In this document: positions 55,991 through 64,000 of the stretch, in pieces | Position numbering within the stretch: the stretch's first letter is position 1 | How the letters are laid out: each line of letters starts with the position of its first letter | Source of the DNA: Ectobius pallidus | Taxonomy: Eukaryota; Arthropoda; Insecta; Blattodea; Ectobiidae | Reading direction: 5' to 3' | Length of the DNA: 64,000 nucleotides | Assembly (NCBI GenBank): GCA_964059195.1 | Contig: CAXKWD010000005.1 | Location: forward strand, 44,593,825 to 44,657,824 | Position numbers and translations under genes: made by a program | The notes under the pieces: generated by a model | Databases searched by the model: none | The model's input: the letters and a program-made list of their open reading frames with translations, nothing else | What the model was told of the DNA's origin: nothing

Positions 55991-58900
55991 TTTGTCATTG
56001 ATTACACAACCCAACAAAAAATAACTTTTTGTTTGGTGTCTCAGATGTTTTACCGGATTTTGGCTATATTTAGTGTGCTTATTCGAAATATGTAAACAGT
56101 TTTCCTCTACAAGCTCTACTTTTATACAGATTTTATTCGTGAACTCTTAGTCTAGCGAAACAAAATCGTGCTTGATAATGTAGCTAGTGAAGGTTCTTGA
56201 CCATACTTTGGACACGTAGGACGAAAACTGTACGAAGTACAGAAAAACTAAAAGCCGGATTATTTTTTGACCCTGAAATTGACAGTTCATAACTCAAACT
56301 ACCGTACAATATGTGATAATATTATTTTTTTTAAAGACCCAATGTTACATGGTACACTAATGTTTGTGTGTTGCTTTTTCTTCACATGATTTAGAAGATA
56401 AAAATAAGCACTGTTTTGTTTTATTTATATCAAATAAAATGGGATAATATGCATAATGGTAATACCATATCTTACAAAACTAAAGCTGATAGGGCAACAC
56501 TAATGGTACATTTGGCATCAGCGACCTAAATAAACCCAAGAATAAATTATAAGGTTGGTCTGTGTTATTGTTTCCGCAGACGCAGAAGAAAATGTCGGAT
56601 TGGATATTTACATACCATGATTCATCGCTACTATTTCACCCAATAATCGCTACATTGACAGTAGCACCCGATGAACATCAACGGCCTAGTGGTAAATCCG
56701 CAGAACCTAATATGCTATGATCTATATAGTTTTCACGTGTAAAAATAACGTTGAAATAAGAAAACAACTAAAAGATTAATACTGACTTATACTTACAACA
56801 TAAATAAATAAGTTATTTAAATCAGCAGAACATTATTTTTAGAAACATAAGTTAAACCATATTTATGTTCAGAATTTGGTATTTTATTAGTTGAATATTT
56901 CGTTTATACTTTATAGTTTTCTAAATTCGTGCCATCCCGGAATAAAAAATAAACCTCGTAATAGGATGTGATAGGAATTATCTCCAGCAAATATGCAATG
57001 GTAAGAGTAAGAAAAATTGTGTTAGAAACCAGCAAGGAAGCGAATTTATCACCGCTTGAAATTTTGTATATCTTGTACTGGGAAATGGAAAGAACTCCTA
57101 CGAGAGCTCTTTTTTCTTTTGTTCGCAATGAAGTAGGCTACAGTCAATACAGTTTTGACAGAAAACAGTTGAGCGTCCCAAGGCGACCAACAAGCTGGAA
57201 GTGTCTCCGTGAATGAAATTTCTTCAGTATTTTTGTTTCATTTAGAAGAATAGAAGGCACTTCAATGCAATTGCAATTCGATTTTTTTTTATTTCAGATC
57301 GTATTCTTTTTTTTTTACTCTAACCCTACTTAATGTTCGTAAAGACAAGGATGTCGTTTTTAGAAGAAAAATACTGTTTCCAATATTGACTTTTTGTGCT
57401 TCTGCTCTTTGGGTAATTTAATTTGTTTTTATCTTGAAGGAGAATTCTCAGGGGTATGCTCTTTTTTATCATAGTTTGTCGTTGGGTATGAGGCTTTTAT
57501 TTCTACGAATCTTACGCAGACTAGAATTTTGTCGTGTCCTCTTGCAAAAACAAGAATTGATTAAAACATGAAACAGGCAGATTCAAAGGGGCAGTGTAAG
57601 TATAAATCCAAATTTGCATTTTCTGATTACTTTTATGGTTTACGAGATACCTACCTTGGAAGGTTCCGCAGAATTGCATTAGCACGCAGCCAGATAGCTT
57701 GTATCGAGTGGCTATGACATCTTTCCCGCGCATAAAAACAGCTGTAAAACACGCTCGGTACGATGTTGCCTTATTTGGCGGATTCGTTTGGTTTTTGTTA
57801 TCTTAACTTGCCCAAAAGTGCAAAATTTTTTTATAGAAAAAAATCGCTCTGTTCATGTGAAACAAATTAGAACAGTAGCCTAAGGATTGTCCTATTGAGT
57901 TACGCGCGATTAAGGGTTCGGTGTAAATTGTTCATTCCCTCAGAAAATTATTCTTGTGACAAAAATAGAATGTGACTTCTTTGTTTGTTTCTATGGAAGG
58001 AAGAAGTTCTGCGCAATCAGGCCCATAACCTTTCCACTCTGTATTTTTGAGGGTTTCCTTAATCCTAATAACTAGTAACTGAGATAAATATTTGTAACTC
58101 AACGAAGAATTCAGAAGTTATTATAATAATGAAAGAAAAAATTGCACCCTGCGGAGGTCAAACGCTGGCTAGCAGAAATATGGTTCCACGCTTTACAAGC
58201 TACTGAAAAACACTGCATTTAGCTTTGATCTGAGCAACTTGACTTGAACCCAATGACATCATCAATGAATAAACGTGGATATTTTGAAATAGCGAGAGGG
58301 TGTTTTGGTCTTAAGCCATATCATTTTAAACTGCAATAAGTGTACTATCATTTCACTAAATCGCAATTATGTAGTGATACAAAGGGCATAATCTCTCCTC
58401 ATGAGGATCAAGTGGCATAGAAGAAGACATACGGAAAGAAGCGTAAGGTGTATGTACTAAATTATCATTATTTCATTGACACAAGAATTGTGACTTCTTT
58501 ATCAGATTAATAGAAAAACCAGAGTCTTGTTAATTGGAGCATTTATTTTTAATGTTATTATGACCAATTTAAATTCGCTTGCTAACGTTTTAGTATAGGC
58601 TTAATACTGTAATTTTATAATTTTGAAAAGATTAATAAGACTTTTTTACATAACTATCTGCCTAAAATCATTTAACTTCAAAATAACTAATACCGTGTTA
58701 CAAAATTTTATTCCTCTGTTTCATTGAAAATGGATTTTTTTTTTACATATGGAGCTATAGTCAAATTTCACTATTTTTTTGTGAACTTGCTGTTTCTAGA
58801 GTTTTAGACTGGATACCGAACCTTAAGTTGTCCTAATTAACTATATGCTAGTGTCTAGCAACTAGAAAACTAGTAAATACACACCACTGACATTGGATAT

Positions 58901-59364
58901 CATCAAGCAAACTAACATTTTCGTCTTTAGCTGGTACGGACATTTCTATGAACTATGAAACTTTAGATCACGAATTCTTATATGACATCTAGCTATTTAT
59001 TCAAATGTCAACTTCACTTCAGATAGAAAATATGGCTTTGGGACGCGGCCTTAGTACAAATTCATGGCGCCGTCTCTTTGTATTACCTGCCTAGTTTTAG
59101 TTGCGTACTTTATTTTATCAACATTGGAATCTGTGGGCTATAGCCTAATTATCACTAGGGCCCAGGAGTTTAGGGAAAATTATATTTTGAACATGCACTG
59201 TATTGCATGGTAGCGTTAAAATGTTTACAAGACATGAAAGAAATATTAGAAAATTGGTTTCCTTTTTGCATATCGTTGCATATTTTGTTAGTTCTGCGAT
59301 TATTGCATTATATTTGTTGGATATTAAAATATTTGTGGATATTTTATTAATTTTTCACATTTTT
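55991..59364. other. Long unassigned stretch
   Basis: No gene recognised. The 82-codon plus frame at 56968-57216 is not similar to any family I know. A possible minus-strand tRNA-derived piece near 58150-58205 (TAGCTTGTAAAGCG with a weak B box) is too weak to annotate. Confidence 0.5.
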
Positions 59365-59830
59365 AACTTCATATTTTTGACAGATTTTAATTATTGTGCA
59401 TAGCCTATCTCTGTTAATTCAAACATTTACAGCAAATTTGTGGTTTGGGAACCAACTGTACAATAATTGACAGTGGGCCTACATAGTCCAATGTTTGAAG
59501 AACCGACTGTACAACAATTGACAGTACATCCTAATAATTTGGGAACTGATTGTATAATATTAAAGCGACGTTTTACTTAATTAGTTTTTAATTTACTAAA
59601 TTTGCTGCATTTTTTTTTTAATTCTGTAAAGTAATTTATGCTACTTCTATATTGTTTTGTAATTTATAATGTAATTCAACTAAAAAGAGAACGGAAAGTT
59701 TTAAAATTACTGAAATGATAGAAACCCCATACATTTGATTGCGGTGCATATTTTGTAAAATTTAAAGTTTATCTGCACGCATTGTTCGTGTTATCAAAGA
59801 GCATTAGCATACAGGTCTTAATCGTCAATA
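59365..59830 (+). repeat. Interspersed repeat, left flank of the foldback array
   Basis: CAGATTTTAATTATTGTGCA, ATCTCTGTTAATTCAAACAT, TTACAGCA and AACTGATTGTATAATATTAA match the reverse complement of 63180-63385. The later part matches 30990-31240. A short internal duplication of AACTGTACAATAATTGACAG (with CGACTGTACAACAATTGACA) lies at 59455-59525. Confidence 0.75.
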
Positions 59831-60074
59831 AAACCCATTCATGAATACTTCGACTACCACAGCTGATTAACTATCCGAAAGACACAGTAGGTTGTCCGCA
59901 ACGTTAGACTTAAACATTACTGAAATAAAGTATCTTAGAAAAACTACCAATAAAGACAACACAAGCCCGGATATGACGTCATGGTGCCAGGATGGACTGC
60001 TGGTCGACCCCGATGCCTGAAGTTTCGCTTACGGTCTAAGGATTCCGGTAACGACTGGTATTCGCCTGGTTGAT

Positions 60075-62810
60075 GATGAGATGGTAATGAGGACGCGGGA
60101 GTGTACTGCATCTGTTAATGGATGTGGTATGCTTATAGACCATGGGCTACCAATAGCAAACCCTCCCCCCCCCCGTGGGATTTTCTGGCACACATATTTT
60201 TTTGTTGGTATTGTCGTCTAGTTTAAGATTTTAGTTGTTTGCCCCTTATCAATTACAGCATTTACCCGGAAACCCCGGAAAACCACGGAAATCCGGAGAA
60301 AATGGGTTTGTTTTAATTTTTTATTGTTCTTTGCCCCTAATATTCCCAGAGAATTTCTGACTCACATATTTTTGTTCGTATTGCCATCTAGTTTAAGGTT
60401 TCAGTTGTTTGCCCCTTACAAATTACAACATATCCCCGGAAAACCCGGAATGCCACGTATATACGAAGAAAATTACTATGTTTTGGTTTTTAAATCTTTG
60501 TTCTTTGCCCCTAATTTTCAAAGGGAATTTCTGACTCATATGTTTTTTTGTTGCCATTACCATCTAGATTAAGATTTCAGTTGTTTGCCCCTTATCAATT
60601 ACAGCATATCCCGGAAAACTCCGAAAACCAAGAAAATCCGAAAAAATTGACTTCGTTTGAATTTTTGAAAATCTTTGTTCTTTGCTACTATTATTCAAAG
60701 GGAATTGGTAAATCATATGTTTTTGTGTTGGTATTGCCATCTAGATTAAGGTTTCAGTTGTTTGCCCTTACCAATTACAGCATATCCCCGGAAAACCACG
60801 TATATACGGAGAAAATGACTATGTTTTCTTTTTAAATCCTTGTTCTTTGCTCCTAATATCCGAAGAGAATTCCTGACTCATATGCTTTTGTGATGGAAGA
60901 GCCAACTAGTAAGGTATCAGTTGTTTTCCCCTTACCAATTACAGCATGGCAAAAAATAATGATGCTGAAGGGATGAAAGCGATTGAAAACTTGGCAGCAC
61001 ACCCTTCATATTCTAATGTGAACAAAAATATGTGTCAGAAATTCCCTGGGAATATTAGGGGCAAAGAACAATAAAAAAATTAAAACTATTTGTAAGGGGA
61101 AAACAACTGAAACCTTAAACTAGATGGCAATACGAACAAAAATATGTGAGTCAGAAATTCCCTGGGAATATTAGGATCAAAGAACAAAGATTTTTAATAA
61201 ATTAAAACGAACTCATTTTCTGCGGATTTTCGTGGTTTTCGGAGTTTTCCGGGGATATGCTGTAATTGATAAGGGGAAAACAACTGATACCTTAATCTAG
61301 ATGGCAATACCAATACAAAAACATATAAGTCACCAATTCCCTTTGAATACTAAGAGCAAATAACTAAGATTAAAAAAATTAAAACAAAGTAATTTTCTCC
61401 GGATTTCCGTGGTTTTCCGGGTTTTCTGGGGAAATGATGTAATTGATAGGGGGCAAACAACTGAAACCATAATCTAGATGGGAATACCAATACAAAAACA
61501 TATAAGTCACCAATTCCCTTTGAATACTAGGAGGAAAAAACTTAGATTAAAAAAAATAAACAAAGTAATTTTCTCCGGATTTCCGTGGTTTTCAGAGTCT
61601 TCTGGGGAAATGCTGTAATTGATAAGGGGCAAACAACTGAAACCTTAATTTAGATGGCAATACCAACACAAAACCGTATGAGTCACTAAGTCCCTTTGAA
61701 TACTAAGAGCAAATAACTAAGATTAAAAAAATTAAAACAAAGTAATTTTCTCCGGATTTCCGTGGTTTTCCGAGTTTTCTGGGGAAATGCTATAATTGAT
61801 AGGGGGCAAACAACTGAAACCTTAATCTAGATGGGAATACCAATACAAAAACATATAATTCACCAATTCCCTTTAAATACTAGGAGGAAAAAGCATAGAT
61901 TAAAAAAAATAAACAAAGTAATTTTCTCCGGATTTCCGTGGTTTTCAGAGTTTTCTGGGGAAATGCTGTAATTGATAAGGGGCAAACAACTGAAACCTTA
62001 ATTTAAATGGCAATACCAACACAAAACTATATGAGTCACCAAGTCCCTTTGAATACTAGGGCAAAGAACTAAGATTTAAAAAAATTTGAACAAAGTCGTT
62101 TTCTCCGGGTTTCCGTGGTTTTCGGAGTTTTCCGGGGATATACTGTATTTGATAATGGGCAAACAACTGAGACCTTAATCTAGATGGCAATGCCAAAAAA
62201 AAAGCATATGAGTCAGAAATTCCCTTTGAATATTAGAAGGAAAAACAAAGATTGAAAAAATAAAACATTGTCATTTTCTCCGTATATACGTGGTATTCCG
62301 GGTTTTCCGGGGATATGTTGTAATTGGTCAGAGGCAAACAACTGAAACCTTAAATTAGATGACAATACCAACAAGAAATATGTGAGTCAATAATTCCCTG
62401 GGCATATTAGGAGCAAAGAACAAAGACAAATTAAAACAAAGTCATTTCTCCGGATTTCCGTTGTTTTCCGGGGATATGCTGTAATTGATAAGGGGAAACA
62501 GCTAAAAACTTAATCTAGATGGCAATACCAACAATAAATATGTGATTCAGAAATTCCCTGGGCATATTAGGAGCAAAGAACAAAGAAAAATTAAAACAAA
62601 CTAGTTTTCTCCGGATTTCCGTAGTTTTCCGGGGTTTCCGGGTAAATGCTGTAATTGATAAGGGGCAAACAACTAAAATATGAAACTACATGTCTATACC
62701 AACAAAAAAACATATGAGTCGGAAAATCCCACGGGGGGGGGGGATGGGGGTATACAGTAGCCCACGCTCTATTAGGGGCGACCTCCCATTCATCATCAGA
62801 AATCCACAAA
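60075..62810. mobile_element. Foldback-like element: inverted tandem array of ~176-bp monomers
   Basis: Five plus-oriented monomers (anchor GTTGTTTGCCCCTTA at about 60234, 60404, 60580, 60758, 60920) face ten minus-oriented ones (anchor GGGCAAACAACTGAAACC or variants, about 61107 to 62671, spacing ~175). The turn-around is at 60956-61020. Each monomer has TCTAG(A/T)TTAAG, CAATTACAGCAT, a CCGG-rich ATCCCCGGAAAACCCCGG-type block, TCTTTGCCCCTAATATTC and GGGAATTTCTGACTCA. The outer ends are a C-run with CCCGTGGGATTTTC at about 60158-60186 and the inverse with a G-run at 62723-62744, and similarity extends outward to about 60075 and 62810. Long inverted repeats made of tandem monomers are typical of foldback transposons. 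No transposase is present. Confidence 0.9.
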
Positions 62811-62819
62811 AAGCCCGGA

Positions 62820-63179
62820 TTCGACATTCACTGTAGTTAGTGTAGTAAGTGTAGTTTTAAGTAATCAATGTTTTATTAAATTTTTTAATTCATTTTATAT
62901 AATATGTGTATTTTTTAGATTAAATTATAAATAATTTAGATAACCTATGTAATTATAAATTTTAAAAAATAAAAATTGTACAGTGAGTGTAGAGGCCACT
63001 GATAGGAATGCAGGACAGGGTCCAATAAAAATTAAAGTATTAAATTAATAAAATGAATAAATGACTTATTTGAACACTCATCATTGAGAATATTAGAAAA
63101 TGAAATAAAGATTTACTGTGGTTAGATGGTCAATTTGTTTTCCTAAAATCAGTATAATTGACATGAATTATTTTTTCTT
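62820..63179. other. Unassigned spacer
   Basis: AT-rich DNA between the array and the right flanking repeat; it does not pair with the corresponding left spacer. Confidence 0.5.
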
Positions 63180-63385
63180 TCCGTTTACCAAAGTCCATGC
63201 AACAAATTTAGTAAATTGAAAACTAATGAAGTGAGACGTTGCTTTAATATTATACAATCAGTTCCAAAAATATTAGGTCATGAACTGTAGATTATTGTAC
63301 AGTCGGTTCTCACTCACTTACCACATATGCTGTAAATGTTTGTATTAACAGAGATATGCACGATAGTTAAAATCTGTGGAAAATA
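63180..63385 (-). repeat. Interspersed repeat, right flank of the foldback array
   Basis: The reverse complement matches 59365-59620: ATATCTCTGTTAATACAAAC, ATTTACAGCA, GAACCGACTGTACAATAAT, GGAACTGATTGTATAATATT and ACTAATTTAGTAAATT-like blocks. It is inverted with respect to the left flank. Confidence 0.75.
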
Positions 63386-64000
63386 TGCCAAAAACACAGG
63401 TAGATGCTTGATGGCATCTATTTTCTATAATATTCAATGTGACTAGGTCTACTTTAAGCCAAGAAAGATCTAATTGGGAAGAGTAGTTGTGTATTGAGTG
63501 TCCTGATCACCTCTCAGTTATATTGTATAATACATTTTAAAAGCCACCGCCTAAAACTCTTAAGTGCAAAGTTTGAATTCCGCTGACCTAAAGAACTTGT
63601 GGAGGGATGGAGAAGTGGTGTATCCACTATACGTATACAGAAGTTTTGGAAGGAAATAAACGATGTGGTAAGGGGGAACGATGTAGTAGCAGTATACCAT
63701 TCTACGCAACTTTGCGGCCTAGACTTTGCAATGCATCATGGCTAAAACTTTCTGCACCATTCGTTCTCATTGAGCTTAAAGTAATTCAGACAAAGCGTTG
63801 TATTTGAAGAAAGCGTTGTTTTAAGGCATAGTTTACTTGACTGAATTATAGTCCTCACCTTCTTCCCTAGGAAGAAGTTCTTGGTGTAAATTCCAGTAGG
63901 ATTGTTTGTTTTGATTATTTAACGACGGTTGTGTGCTGGGATTTAAGCATGTGACCGTCACCGGTCTGTTTTGTATTTTGTCCCTTAGTAGTTATTTTAT
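63386..64000. other. Unassigned end of window
   Basis: A 66-codon frame at 63607-63807 has no recognised domain. Nothing else seen. Confidence 0.5.

Noticed and set aside
56968..57216. Short conserved-looking frame with an Arg-rich end
   Set aside because: I could not relate it to any known protein or transposon domain; composition fits chance.
58150..58205. tRNA-derived SINE head on the minus strand
   Set aside because: Only a TAGCTTGTAAAGCG-like A box; the B box is too degenerate to support a call.
60159..62740. CRISPR-like or satellite array
   Set aside because: Repeats are ~176 bp, contiguous without unique spacers, and in two opposed blocks in animal DNA, so a foldback element fits better.

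Overview
This window looks like non-coding, transposon-rich chromosomal DNA from an animal with a large AT-rich genome, most likely an insect. The piggyBac, mariner, hAT, Helitron and non-LTR remnants, several tRNA-derived SINEs and long gene-free stretches all fit this. A cockroach or other Blattodea-like genome is my guess from repeat style, but nothing here proves it. I found no intact host gene, rRNA, functional tRNA, CRISPR array or operon. Every long open frame I examined is either spurious or a piece of a decayed mobile element.

Layout. 1-9 kb: mostly unannotatable AT-rich DNA with a perfect 64-bp tandem duplication (3.3 kb), SINE pieces (2.0 and 5.4-5.7 kb) and a complete hAT MITE with 8-bp target duplications (8.5 kb). 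9.5-11 kb: a non-LTR reverse-transcriptase remnant, then a scrambled mariner with long terminal inverted repeats. 14-18.4 kb: a SINE, a 1.2-kb foldback-like palindrome, and a hAT copy that keeps the C-terminal dimerisation region of its transposase. 18.7-26.6 kb: two copies (A and B) of a Helentron/HINE-like element with variable numbers of ~145-bp monomers, two SINEs, and a Helitron-like remnant split by a 1.4-kb hAT element. 28.3-29.4 kb: a DNA transposon containing copy 1 of a second family (TTCCTCTGCC family). 34.8-40.5 kb: two MITE-like inverted repeats, an internally deleted LINE, an 18-bp perfect hairpin, copy 2 of the TTCCTCTGCC family, another reverse-transcriptase remnant and a tRNA-containing retroposon. 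41.2-42.5 kb: a TA-flanked transposon split by a SINE. 46.8-49.7 kb: a second tRNA-containing retroposon with an inverted 5' part, a piggyBac element flanked by TTAA that contains copy 3 of the TTCCTCTGCC family, and a SINE split by a hAT MITE. 53.8-54.4 kb: an inverted repeat. 60.1-62.8 kb: a foldback-like element built of about 15 copies of a ~176-bp monomer, five in one orientation and ten in the other.

The window therefore reads as layers of insertion into insertion. Duplicated target sites give an order of events at several loci. The most unusual structures are the 60-63 kb array, the two terminal-hairpin families with microsatellite cores, the probable twin-primed retroposon at 46.8 kb, and the strong over-representation of the palindrome TAGGCCTA. 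All assignments are by eye; no database search was possible.
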